Position numbers and translations under genes: made by a program. A stretch of DNA of 23,054 nt from Botryllus schlosseri (taxonomy: Eukaryota > Chordata > Ascidiacea > Stolidobranchia > Styelidae), in the NCBI GenBank assembly GCA_000444245.1, contig ATSW01055368.1, positions 1 to 23,054 on the forward strand, in the 5' to 3' direction. Shown piece by piece: positions 1 to 9,493 of the stretch. The stretch's first letter is position 1; every line of letters starts with the position of its first letter. The notes under the pieces are model-generated. The model was not told the origin of the DNA. It worked only from the letters and a program-made list of their open reading frames with translations, and did no database searches.

Positions 1-113
1 GCAAACTTTTGAGCTCGTGGGCCGCATCGCACATCTGAATCCAGTCGTGGGCCGCACCATATAAAATCATGATTATAAACCAAAACGCAATAGTGGTATT
101 TAATTATATAAAG
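1..113 (+). mobile_element. hAT-H terminal region, first copy (cut by window edge)
   Basis: This stretch contains the GAGCTCGNGGGCCGCAT terminal motif typical of hAT ends rich in GGGCCGC. It is repeated in the same orientation at 819-931 with roughly 90% identity by eye. The second copy shows that the element starts with AAGGGGTGGGCAAAC, so the first few bases of this copy lie outside the window. The copy is interrupted at 114 by another hAT end. No coding sequence is visible. Confidence 0.7.
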
Positions 114-290
114 CAGAGGTCTCAAACTCAAATGTGCTCGCGGGCCAGTTTTCCAGTTTTGACGACGCCGTGGGCCGCAGCATTTACGAGGGTATTCTAT
201 GTCTTTCCTAAGGCATTCTATGTCTTTCCTAAGGCCTTATCTGGCGGGAATGAATTGTGCTGTTGAAAGTGAGCCGATCCAGCAGACTGA
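114..290 (+). mobile_element. hAT-G left end inserted into hAT-H
   Basis: It starts with CAGAGGTCTCAAACTCAAAT followed by GCGGGCC and GTGGGCCGC motifs, which is the usual look of a hAT terminus. It sits exactly where the first hAT-H copy stops matching its sister at 819-931, so it was inserted there. The candidate target-site duplication is ATATAAAG (106-113). No matching right end is seen, so the inner boundary is a guess and the element is probably truncated. Confidence 0.5.
191..232. repeat. 21-bp tandem duplication
   Basis: Two adjacent 21-bp units (191-211 and 212-232) both contain ATTCTATGTCTTTCCTAA and differ at one base. This is a local duplication inside the hAT-G end. Confidence 0.85.
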
Positions 291-539
291 CAGTACACAG
301 CTACACACACATCGTCAAAATGTGATTTACTCTAGTATCAATTTAGGACTGGCACGAAAAGAATCATCACATTTATGACTATTTAAATAGAATTGTTGTT
401 GTACTTGATAGATATTAATTATAAGGGGCGGACAAATGTATGATGCCATCATAAAAGCTATCGAGTTATAATTTTTCAGCTACTATGAAAGTTTTGAATT
501 TACCAGATTGATAATAGAGACTGATCTGATATCTGATCT

Positions 540-805
540 GAGACTGATGCGCTGCTATACGGTAACAGTGTTGTAAAATCACTTTCCAAAGTTGATTTTT
601 CGGAATTGGCCAAACGCTGTGAGGATATCAGCAGTAACGAATTCCCAGAACTTTTCGAATCTGAATTGGGTTGTTTAAAGGATGTTAGGTTAGACATTCG
701 ATTAAAAAATGATGCGAAACCTATTTTCTGTAAATATCGCCCAGTACCGTTTGCTATCCGTGATGAGTTATCCCAAGCGTATTATGTAGGGATAGCCAAA
801 GGTGT
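540..805 (+). mobile_element. Ty3/Gypsy-like LTR retroelement fossil, pol fragment
   Basis: The + strand encodes a stretch with FPELF, then LDIRLK, then KPIFCKYRPVPFAIRDEL. This is the characteristic segment just before the reverse transcriptase core of Ty3/Gypsy polyproteins (pattern: ARPVPYALR-like followed by the RT fingers). Only this small part of pol is present. No LTRs, gag, RNase H or integrase are seen. The fragment is an old broken remnant that ends against the hAT-H terminus at about 810. Confidence 0.7.
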
Positions 806-809
806 GTGG

Positions 810-931
810 AAGGGGTGGGCAAACTTTCGAGCTCGCGGGCCGCATCACACATCTGAATCCAGTCGCGGGCCGCACGATATAAAATTATGATTATAAACCA
901 AAACGCAATATTGGTATTTAATTATATAAAG
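810..931 (+). mobile_element. hAT-H terminal region, second copy
   Basis: It begins AAGGGGTGGGCAAACTTTCG, a hAT-type terminus with one change from the usual CAGGGG. From 819 it matches 1-113. A paired right terminus with GTTTGCCCACCC was looked for and not found, so only one end is supported. The sequence from 932 to about 1033 may be its interior and has no recognisable coding potential. Confidence 0.65.
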
Positions 932-1033
932 TGAGGACATGCTTGTTTAAAACAAACCAAGCATTGCTTTGATGATATCGTACATATGCGTCAGAAAGTG
1001 TGGCGAAATTTATTAGCCTGGTCGACCTCAATC

Positions 1034-1112
1034 CAGTGTTGGGATGACTCGAGTCATGACTTGACTTGAGTCAGACTCGAGTCACCTTTTCTTATGACTT
1101 GACTTGACTTGC
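1034..1112 (+). mobile_element. hAT-like terminus with GACTCGAGTC / GACTTGACTTG repeats
   Basis: It starts CAGTGTTGGGATGACTCGAG and continues with repeated permutations of GACTCGAGTC, GACTTGACTTGAG and GACTTGACTTG. This short-word subterminal repeat pattern matches other hAT-like ends in the window (6959, 18960). The candidate preceding target site is CCTCAATC. A possible partner end near 1895-1975 contains CCGAGTCGCAGG and CTCAAGTCCGAGTCAC but has no clean terminus. If it is the partner, the LINE tails between them were inserted later. Confidence 0.5.
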
Positions 1113-1132
1113 CCCGAATATTTAAAATACTT

Positions 1133-1489
1133 CTTTACCTCAGAATTAAAAGTGCACAAGTACAACACACGCGCGTTCACGTCGTCCAAATATCATATGA
1201 TCGACCGAAAAGATCATCGCTCTATAAAATATGCCGGACCTGATGTGTGGAACAGTATCCCGTCGGCCATCCAACAGTCAACGAGTATGTCCACATTCAA
1301 GTCGAAATACAAGCAGCTACTAAATAAATACAGTCTCTTCTTTACATCGCCTAGGCCAAGGTGGGTGTCTGATTCCATAGACTACTCCAAATCGCTCCGA
1401 CATCTTCCTGTCTATTCATTGTATCGCATTTTTGTGGTGTATTGAACTTATAAAATTGCTAATGAACCAATGATGATGATGATGATGAT
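1133..1489 (+). mobile_element. LINE 3' end (C-terminal RT tail), copy a
   Basis: The + strand encodes HKYNTRAF, then SIKYAGPDVWNSIPSAI and FKSKYKQLL. This is the conserved C-terminal block of Jockey/CR1/RTE-type LINE reverse transcriptases (pattern HxYNTR ... GPxxWNSLPxxI ... FKxxLKxxL). The reading frame ends at 1445. The element then finishes with a short untranslated region and an (ATG)n tail at 1470-1489, the typical low-complexity tail of a target-primed insertion. The copy is severely 5'-truncated. Confidence 0.75.
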
Positions 1490-1554
1490 TCCAATGGAAT
1501 AGTGTAATCTGAGCTCCACTGTACAGAGGAAAATAATACACCCGGGACATGACG

Positions 1555-1885
1555 TCTCTTACCTCAGTATCAAAAGTGCATAAGTACGACACACGCGCGT
1601 CCACGTCGTCCAACTACAATAGATGCCGGACCTGAAGCGTGGAACAGTATCTCACCGGCTATCGGACAGTCGTCGAGCATGTCAACATTTAAGTCGAAAT
1701 ACAAGCAATTTCTGCTGAACGAATACTAGTCAGCCCTCGCCATTTACCGGACCACGACTTGATTTAGCCTTCTGTCACTTGCCACTTTATATTATCTTCT
1801 TTTACTTTCATTCAGTATGCCTGCGTCCTCTTTACATCGCCTAGGCCCAGGTGGGTGTCTGATCTTAAGACTACTCCTAGCCGTT
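1555..1885 (+). mobile_element. LINE 3' end, copy b (same family as copy a)
   Basis: It repeats copy a in the same orientation: CTCAG.ATCAAAAGTGCA, CACACGCGCGT, GCCGGACCTGA.G.GTGGAACAGTATC, and later CATCGCCTAGGCC.AGGTGGGTGTCTGAT. Relative to copy a it lacks a stretch in the HxYNTR-to-YAGPD region. It also carries about 90 extra bases between the end of the reading frame (about 1727) and the shared 3' UTR motif (about 1829). The two are therefore diverged copies, not a recent tandem duplication. Confidence 0.7.
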
Positions 1886-1975
1886 TCCAGGGTCGTGACC
1901 AAGTCAGAAGGTTCCGAGTCGCAGGTCAATCTCTCAAGAATTCACTAGCGGCTCAAGTCCGAGTCACTCTATCTG

Positions 1976-2199
1976 TCACAGTATTGTTGCATATATACTA
2001 TATTGTGTGATTGAATCACTGAATTTAATTAGTTTAATTAATCAGCCGACATAACTAGCGATCGTGTGAGCAATGCCGAACTTCCAATACGACGCTAATG
2101 TATCTTTACAGCATAATGACTATGCGAAATACGAGTAAAATCACTTTCGCACTGTGTTCATTGAATATAAAAATAAGTCTTTTGGTTATCGTCATTCAT
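1976..2199. other. Unassigned interval
   Basis: AT-rich sequence with no convincing coding frame, terminus or repeat partner in the window. Confidence 0.5.
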
Positions 2200-2330
2200 A
2201 CTCTAATCCTTGCTGCTTCTCATTTGCTTGAATCTCCATGCCCACCACCGGATCTCTCAGCAGCGACTCACAGAAAGAGGGTACTGGCGAGAATCGAACC
2301 CAGGTCGCCTGCGTAGAAAAAAATATCGAG
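2200..2330 (-). mobile_element. tRNA-derived SINE-like element (family 1)
   Basis: On the minus strand the segment reads GACCTGGGTTCGATTCTCGC, with GGTTCGATTCT matching a pol III B box (GGTTCGANNCC). It is followed by a GTGAGTCGCTGCTGAGAGAT tract and GGTGGTGGGCATGGAG. The A box region upstream is not clear, so this could be a degraded SINE or a diverged tRNA pseudogene. It has no second copy in the window. Confidence 0.5.
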
Positions 2331-3840
2331 TTCAGGGGCAGCACAGCTTGATATCATGTGAAACACGTCACATTGTATCATGTTCAATGGGAACATTGTT
2401 TATAGGTACCATGGGGAGCACTCACTCTCTCTGATCGTATAACGAAGAAGCGCCAAAGCTTCACCCTCCAATTTCAAAATTGACTATTTCCAACTAGCTG
2501 CGTACGTCACAGATTTCTATTTTCGCTACTTCTAATTGAACCTGAGTAAATCATTGCAGCAATACTTCAATAGCAACGCTGTATACATCAATCTTCTCTG
2601 ACAAAACGTCGCCTATCCATGATCATTCCACAAAATCCAGGTCGACTTTTCAGGATCCCATATCATGTTATGCAAATAAATGAGGAATGATAAAACAATA
2701 TACATATACTTCACAGATGAAACATTTACGAATGCAGTATTGAATTTTCAAGTCCCTAATTCATGCGCTTATAAACGAAATTATGCATGCATTTGAAAAA
2801 CAAACATTAATATGCAACGGTACAGAAATAGATCGATGCAAAAGTAACGATGTGGACAACAAAAACAGTTTATGTGTGATCTTTTAAGTAATAACAGTGC
2901 TAGATATCAATTTTTGTCATCTTCAACTTGGGAAAATTTCCTTCAAAAATGCAATAGTACACTCGCTTTCGTTAGCTCAAAAGTGGCAAATGACGACCTG
3001 AATGATGCCTTATCTATTCGTGATGAAATCTCCTGTCTTGTTTAGATGTTAGCTTGCTCTTGCCAGAATCATTGGTAGGAAGGGGAATATTTTCTGTAAC
3101 TGTATATGATATCAAGGTTAAAAGAGACAGGAGGAGATAACGATGAATTGAGTACTAAAACCTTCAATAAATGTCAGTATGTCCACACACGTTGGGGGAG
3201 GAACTGTAAGCATTTCCACTGAGCCTACATATGACATTCCTTTAGTGTGTGATAATACCAGCATATTTTGAACTATAATTGTCACAGATGTGATTCCCTG
3301 GCAAACATAGATTATTCCAGCAATAGTGGTTTTCCCGCATCAATCGATCCGATGGCAGTTCCAGACTGGGAACGAATTGCACATTTTTCAATATCCTTCA
3401 ACTTCTCGTAGTATGCAGCCCGTTCTTACTTGCTCCCAGTTGAAGGCGGTGTCTGCGTGTTTCATACGAGCACTCTTTTCTGGTAAATTCAAGGTTGGAA
3501 TTGTTCAATATACGCCCTGTCAACAAATACATTAGAAGACATTAGATACGAAACTCGTTTTGTCAGTTTTGCCAGTCAACCATACCATTGGATCAAAATA
3601 AATTGTCATCATGGTAACAAGTAACTTCTCAACTAACACGTGCTGTGTGTACAATGTATACATTCGGACAAATCTTGCCGGCTTTCCTGCGAGCTTCTTT
3701 CAGGCCTAATATCGTTTTTTAACAATAATCTACACACAAGAAGTCATGGATACGCAGTATTCCAAACATTTTCCGAATTTTGAACAACCCTAGTGTACAT
3801 GTAAAATCTGTGCAAATATATTCCATGTAAGATTTTTACA
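2331..3840. other. 1.5 kb with no recognised gene or element
   Basis: Short frames of 61-74 codons occur here, as expected by chance in AT-rich DNA. None shows a family motif. No paired hAT terminus, splice-bounded frame or LINE motif was found. It may be intergenic DNA, old decayed transposon, or an upstream intron of the gene whose coding exons start at 5018. Confidence 0.5.
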
Positions 3841-3845
3841 GAGGG

Positions 3846-4836
3846 GTGTTACATTGCTTGAAAAATAACATACATCGAACGGAACATCATGCTGACTACC
3901 GGACACCAGTATTATTGCTGCATTATTTCAATCATGCACTTTGTTCTTCGAAATGCCAATTTTCCTTCACCTCCAAATTGTCAAGGGCTACGGGCATGCT
4001 ACAACGATTGAAATATCTAATGCCACAAAAAGTACTGTGCGCAGTGTATTTTGCTATTTTTCAATCTCAGCTTCAATATGCAATAAATATATGGGGACAT
4101 ACAAATGTAACGAACCTTACAAAAATAAAAACTCTCCAGAACCAGACTCTTCGTGTCATTAGTAAATTACCTCCCAGGCAACGAATTCTCCCGGAATATC
4201 GAAGTCATGGTATACTCAGAGTTGCCGACCTAATTCAGTACGAGGCGGCAAATATGATGCACACCATCTTCCACACAAACAGGTCATACTTTAATTCGCA
4301 TTTTACAACTTTTGCGAAAACTCATGGCTATGAAACTAGACAGGTATCGAGAAACTCTATTTCACTGCCTCTCCTGTCCCGATATTCACCCCGCCATCGT
4401 TTACATTTTGTCGGTGCGAAAACTTGGAATGATCTCCCTGCAGAGCTGATACCAATACCGCCCTGGCAGTTAAAACAAAACATAAAAATTATCTACTCCA
4501 AACGTACTGTTGATTTTTTCTTTTCTTTTATACAATGCTTATGCTCTAATGTTATCCTCTATTACATTTTTATTAAAACTTAATATCGTGTCGTTAGTCA
4601 TATATTTACTGAATGTTGACTCTACGTATATGTGTGTGATTTAATATATATGTTTCACGTAATTATTTATATATGCATCAAACACTCCAAACGGGTGGCG
4701 ACTGGCCCTGAAGGCCTAACGGCTCCTCGTCGTCTCCCAGTCTATACCGCAATTTGTTTCGTATAGCCTACTTCTTTATTTATTGATGTGACGAATAAAA
4801 GATTATCTATCTATCTATATCTATCTATCTATCTAG
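3846..4836 (+). mobile_element. LINE 3' fragment, Jockey/CR1-like RT C-terminus, (TATC)n tail
   Basis: A 245-codon frame (3846-4583) covers the thumb and C-terminal part of a non-LTR retrotransposon reverse transcriptase. Visible blocks are SRATGMLQRLKYLMPQKVL, then VYFAIFQSQLQYAINIWG, then LQNQTLRVIS, ending with RHRLHFVGAKTWNDLPAEL. Family proteins show the same order (S.GxLxxLxxxxPxxxL..LYxSLIxPxLxYGIxxWG ... LQKRALRxI ... GxKxWNxLPxxL). The endonuclease and catalytic RT core are missing, so it is a 5'-truncated insertion. About 250 bp of 3' UTR follow, with AATAAA at 4794-4799 and a (TATC)n tail at 4804-4836. The intact frame over 245 codons suggests a fairly young copy. The exact 5' junction is uncertain. 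Confidence 0.88.
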
Positions 4837-4904
4837 TTTAAAATTTGACGTTTTATTTATTTTACCAATGGACAAGCCTTCAGCATCTTGCATCTTGAAA
4901 TTAA

Positions 4905-4974
4905 GGTATAAAATCCTAATATACCTCGCGGACGGGCAGAAAAGTCGTCACGGACCGGCGGTTAAGAACCACTG
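4905..4974 (+). mobile_element. hAT right end (CAGTGGTTCTTAACC type)
   Basis: It ends CGGACCGGCGGTTAAGAACCACTG. The reverse complement is CAGTGGTTCTTAACCGCCGG, the well-known hAT terminus and a close relative of the hAT-B ends at 13176 and 15374. The flanking octamer after the end is CTCTAGAG. The left end with the same octamer was not found, so the full extent is unknown. The LINE at 3846-4836 may have been inserted into this element. Confidence 0.7.
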
Positions 4975-4989
4975 CTCTAGAGCTAAAAC

Positions 4990-5017
4990 GGATTCTCTAA
5001 CACTATGATTTTCGCAG
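4990..5017 (+). promoter_or_regulatory. Branch point and 3' splice site of the intron before exon 1
   Basis: CTCTAAC (near 4994-5000) fits the branch-point consensus, and a T-rich run ends in TTTTCGCAG at 5017. This makes 5018 the probable start of an exon that carries 19 bases of 5' UTR and the ATG at 5037. The alternative is that transcription starts close by and there is no upstream exon. Confidence 0.55.
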
Positions 5018-5249
5018 ATTTACTACATCGAATACTATGAAAGAATATCGATGGCTTCTCTTATTAATTTGCTTATCTATCGCAAGTGTGCTTGTCCAAT
5101 ATATCTTCAACACTCCACCAGAGATCATAATGCTGAATGATGTGGTCAGTAGACCAGGTATACTGCCAGACGATGATGATGCGTATGAATTCCTGTACGG
5201 AAGAGAATACGAGAATGCACTAGAAAAGGCAGAAAATGCCACGAAAAAG
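5018..5249 (+). CDS. Exon 1 of a type II membrane protein, probable GT10 fucosyltransferase
   Basis: The coding part is 5037-5249, 71 codons, ending at the donor AAG|GTAGTA in phase 0. The protein starts MKEYRW, followed by a hydrophobic segment (residues about 6-24, LLLLICLSIASVLVQYIF). This is a short basic tail plus a signal anchor, the usual N-terminus of Golgi glycosyltransferases. A short acidic stem follows with PDDDDAYEFL and an N-glycosylation sequon, NAT, at about residue 67. The frame stays open for 12 more codons into the intron, but the donor and the downstream exons favour splicing. Exon 1 alone would fit any type II enzyme. The fucosyltransferase call depends on exons 2 and 3. 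The first supported ATG is used, and no other in-frame ATG lies between the acceptor and 5037. Confidence 0.68.
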
Positions 5250-6471
5250 GTAGTATGCTCTGTAAACGAATGCCGTGTTTTTCGTTAATTCCCACCATAT
5301 AGCGTACAGCAGGGTTGGTAAGCAACGGTTCGCAATCCATATATGGCTTTTCTGATGATATGACTCTCTGATAAATGCTCAGGTAAATAACATTAGAAAT
5401 ATGTAGCTTGCAAAAAGTTCCCGACCTAGAAGCTCAACTGCCGTTTTTCATAGTGCATCATGCTTTAATTCGGGGCTACTGGCTTCAATAATGCCGGTGT
5501 TAAAATATTACATTAACGACCCCATGTAGTGAACTTATATTTCGTGTCGACTTTACAATTATGAGGTTACAGCATGGTCAACCCCATTGTACGGCTCTCA
5601 ATTGCCATTGAAAAATGGGGCCAATATGGCTATTTTGATGAAAAAGATACCCGACGCCTGGCGCGTAGGGTGTGCAGTGAGCGCAGCAATTGTACTTAAG
5701 CCCTATTTAATAGAAAACTGGCGATGCTGAAACACAATGAGAAAAGCCGTGCCGCCACAATGCAATCCGGTGTAGTTGAAACCATGCCAAACTCAAGCCT
5801 GACTCTTTAGGCCCTGATTTTGTCTGGATACCTTTTTGCTAAATTGCATTCACGCGTCGTGCTGATGGTCTAATTATGCTCACACAGAGAAACGGGAGGG
5901 TAAAAGCGAATTACGTTGTTCAGTTTCTGAAATTGTACGCATATTGAAGATTAGGTCGTAGGATGCACTGCCAGCCTGTCATCAATATATCGACACGAGG
6001 CACATTTGTTTCTGGTCTTCGTATAAATTTTACGGCGCGAAGCGAAGTAAGGTTTGTTTAGGGAGAAAGAAGCTTAGAATCACTTATTTATACATGCATG
6101 TTGTTGCGCCGTGAGCCCTTATCGGCCCATGAAAACTTCCAAGTTTAGTAAATTAGGCTGAAAGCGATTTTCAAGACTAGTAACAGCTGTCACATATTAA
6201 AACCAACGTAAGTGGGCAATGCAAGATGTAACAACACACTTTATTAATCCGAAAATGCAGCAGTCAAGTTAATCCTTCCGCCCACTTTTCTACATCTCTG
6301 CATGCTCAATTGCTCATTAACGAATGACACATATATACGCAATACACATGCACATACATCCATACAGGCTCGTATAAAATTTTACAACAATGGACAGTGA
6401 CTGGCTACAATTACTATGAGACGTGTTGGAGCATATAGGGAACTCAAAACCTATCCTTATGTGTGTTTTAG
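5250..6471 (+). other. Intron between exons 1 and 2
   Basis: The donor is GTAGTA at 5250 and the acceptor is GTGTGTTTTAG ending at 6471. The interior holds no recognised gene, LINE or hAT terminus. One short stretch around 6031-6060 (GGCGCGAAGCGAAG) is compositionally unusual but unassigned. Confidence 0.5.
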
Positions 6472-6558
6472 ATAATACTTACATGGCACGCATTGGATCC
6501 AGAAGGCGTTCTGCCCAGAGAATGTGGGGGGTGTCTTGTACGCCACGAAGACAAGTGG
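6472..6558 (+). CDS. Exon 2, start of GT10-like (alpha-1,3-fucosyltransferase) domain
   Basis: This exon has 29 codons between a strong acceptor (GTGTGTTTTAG) and a strong donor (TGG|GTGAGT), phase 0 at both ends. Joined to exon 1 it stays open. The product has IILTW near its start and ECGGCLVRHEDKW at its end. The N-terminal domain of alpha-1,3-fucosyltransferases (GDP-fucose donor, Golgi lumen) begins with a similar strand, [KI]ILxW, followed some 15 residues later by CxxxCxxTxDRS. The CGGC-LV spacing and the run into the next exon (AVI and an aromatic-D pair) match that layout. The usual T.DRS is replaced by RHEDKW. This is a pattern match by eye to a short segment. A sialyltransferase L-motif (CxxCxVVGN) was considered, but the following GN is absent. 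Confidence 0.65.
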
Positions 6559-6958
6559 GTGAGTACCAGTGCCTTCACGGAACTATATGAGCTCTAGCAA
6601 TAGGTATTAATACCACATCCGTGCTAGTTGAACCAATCACAAGATGCCCGGTCTGTTATTCTATTTTCGTCCGAAATGTAGCGATCAATTAACGTTTGTA
6701 TTTGAATACCACATACCGAAGAACAGGGCTTTTCGACATGTGGGATGGTACGCACTTGTGAGAATAAAAAGATTGCAGTGCGGATGACTAACGTGGTGCG
6801 TATATGGTAAATATGAAAATCCGGATGAATGCGGATGTAATTCGCAAATAATTGCTACTGTTTCTGACGTTCCAATAAGCCTAAGAAGAAATTCAAGTGC
6901 AGTGGTTCCCTAACTTTTGTAACTGCGACGCAATTGTAAAACTTGTTTGACTTTTGAC

Positions 6959-7439
6959 TATGGCTGGGCACAATGATTCGAGTAATCGAATCTGAATCGA
7001 GTCTATTAATTTTAATGATCCGAGTCGAGTATTAAAGGGCGATCTTTTGAGTTCTGAAATTATACGCTCCTCGCAACTAAAAGTTTATTTACTAACGAGA
7101 ATTATAGTTTTGATACTATTTTACACTGAGGAAGCCTTGAAACCTCGATTGGTCGTGTAGCAGCATATGAGACATAGTACAAAGCCACGAAGGTTACTGA
7201 AAGTTACACATTTCCGAAGTCATGATCATCCCCTAACATTGTCGAGAAGTGAAATGAAATCAGTAATACCGAAATATCTTTAATGTGACGGATAACGAGC
7301 ATTATGTTCTTTGTGGTGGCATAAAAAGTACATATTTGAACCCTGACATAGTATGATATTTAGTGACGTCATAATGAGTGATACTCGAATACTAAACCCG
7401 ACTCGAAGCGCAATTGAATCACTCAGGAACTCGGCCTTA
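6959..7439. mobile_element. 481-bp hAT-like MITE with GAATCGAGTC-type ends
   Basis: The left end is TATGGCTGGGCACAATGATT, followed by CGAGTAATCGAATCTGAATC. The right end, reverse-complemented, is TAAGGCCGAGTTCCTGAGTG followed by ATTCAATTGCG and TTCGAGTCGGG. Target-site duplications are CTTTTGAC (6951-6958) and GTTATGAC (7440-7447), 6 of 8 matching. Removing the insert restores alignment with hAT-A copy 1 (CTTACGAC at the empty site, read in reverse complement). The interior has no coding frame. Confidence 0.75.
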
Positions 7440-7565
7440 GTTATGACGCACCACTATAATCGTATCTTTTACAATAACTTTGTCTCTCGCCAGCTGTAGT
7501 GCGCATTGTAATTACTACGTAATCAAAAGCCTAGTTTGGAAAGCGGGTGTGGTGGCAGGCTGAGG

Positions 7566-8781
7566 CATAGGGGCCGACAACCTTTTGCGTGTAACGTGCC
7601 AAAATGTCAAAAATTGTCAAATTTTTACCAGTTTGCGTGCCAAACATTCAATTTATTAATATTTAACGTTTCAAGCAAGGAATACAACCAACCGTTTTTC
7701 TGCAGCTGGCAACGGCATCCGTTACGCCAGTGATTCTTGAATTATTACATGGTCACGAAAGGAATAAATTTTGGTCGCAACCGATAATATTTACATAATT
7801 TATTTCAGTTGCGCAATGATCAATCTTCTGTGGTTGATTTGGTCGTTTCCAAGGCCACTGTGTTCGGTACCATATCCAATAAGGGACAGGTCAATCAGTA
7901 TTGTTACGATGATATGGTCTGATGATGATGAAAAAATGTGCCCAAGTCGGTTTGGCGTCACATTAAGGTTGGTGTGACACTAGATACGACTGTAAAGGTC
8001 GTGGTAAAGATTGTCGTTGCTCCAGAAATATTGGAATCGTTTGCACACCAGAGTAAACTAAAAGAATATTTCCTTCCGAGAGACGAAAACAATTCCAAAT
8101 TCGCATTTCGACATTCGCTCATTATTTTCCTCGGCAGGTCTCATTCGACACGTGCGGCCCAAGCTGCGGGCGCCAGCATGCGGAGGTTATTTTGTTTCAG
8201 GGTTTTATCCCTCAATCATTTTGGCAACACCTGCACCGCATGGGAGTCGTATGGTCGCATTTTGTCCAAAACTTTATGTCCAGGTCATGTCTTTTCTAGC
8301 GTGAAAATGCCCAGCGCCAGAATGCCAGTTCATAAATTGCTCTCACGTAGGCTGCACACAGTGCACAGTGAATACTCCCATAGTCTAAACTCTAAAGCAT
8401 CCAAATGGTTTCATATGATATTCGGTTGGCGTTCTTTCATAACTTCTAAAACGGCCGACTAATTTCTGTACATTATGCATAGCTTTTAAAAACATTTTCT
8501 ATATACATATATATTTATTTATTCTGGGTTCTGATCAAGACATTGGGTTCCAATTATTAGCGCGAAGCGCGGAAAATATTTTCCAATTGAGTAAAATATG
8601 CTCTAAAAGACTCTATTTTATGTTTATTTACAAAATAATTTTGGATCGCCCACGAGCTTTGTACATTTTGAAAACTTCTGTTTCATTTTTTGCAAAAACA
8701 TTGCCTCAATTTGTCGTTTGCGGGAAATCATTTGGCGTGCCATGAAAAATCAACTCGCGTGCCGGGGGTTGCCGACCTCTG
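7566..8781. mobile_element. 1.2-kb hAT (CAGAGGTCGGCAACC type) inside hAT-A copy 2
   Basis: The left end is CATAGGGGCCGACAACCTTT followed by TGCGTG. The right end, reverse-complemented, is CAGAGGTCGGCAACCCCCGG followed by CACGCGAG. This is a widely distributed hAT terminus, with TGCGTGCC repeats just inside both ends. The flanking octamers GGCTGAGG and GCATGCAG match poorly, so the insertion is old or the boundary is a few bases off. The insertion is nevertheless supported because hAT-A flanking sequence resumes after it. A 174-codon frame at 7938-8462 shows no transposase motif and is probably fortuitous. Parts of the interior (7745-7950) distantly resemble hAT-A itself. Confidence 0.75.
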
Positions 8782-9493
8782 GCATGCAGTGTATCAGCGT
8801 GTCTGAGCCTTCGACACGCTGAAAAAATTACGTCAAATTGACTTTTTGCGTGCTTTCGCTGAATAATCATCATATACTCGTAATAACAGTTAGATTTAGG
8901 CGAGGCACGGGGATAGTATAGTAAATATCATTATGACAGACTCTCATTTGCAAGTCACGGTAACGCAAATTTTTACCTCTTTAGAGTCATCAAAGTATGG
9001 GTCGCAAAGGGTATAATTTTGGGTCGCCGCGGCACCAGAGCGATCTGTTAATATGTATGTAATATTTGTTGAATTTATTGCAAAGAAAAATCCTATGGAC
9101 AGGTTTCACATATCCAATGTCACTGTCTTGGGTAATATAGCTAATAAGCGAGATACTAAGAATATATGACTTGATCATGAGAATGTGCCGACCTTGGGAT
9201 TACACAAATTGATTTCAATTCATGATAAGATTTCTCCGACAGTTGGTTTCTCTGCGAAACATCGTCGAAGGCCGTTGGTATGAACATAGTGTAGGGGTGT
9301 GCAACGAGCAAGTTCATGCCTATGAGAAATATTTATTTCGCGGCCAACCCCTTCTGCGCCGGGGCACATGAACACGTAACGTTTCTGCCAACTTACCGAT
9401 GATAAAATGCGGTGCAAAAAAGATCAGCGGTGACAAAATCTTTGCCAAAAATGACCGTCACTGGTTGGCCAAAACATTCGATATGGATATGCT

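Noticed and set aside
500-697. 65-codon minus-strand frame over the Gypsy fragment
   Set aside because: It is the antisense shadow of the recognisable pol segment on the + strand.
6472-6558. Exon 2 as a sialyltransferase L-motif (CxxCxVVGN)
   Set aside because: CGGCLV fits the start, but the following VGN/G-type residues are absent, and exon 3 continues in a way that fits GT10 better.
7938-8462. 174-codon open frame on the + strand
   Set aside because: It lies inside a hAT element, shows no transposase, zinc-finger or other family motif, and its composition looks like read-through of non-coding sequence. Length alone is not enough in this context.
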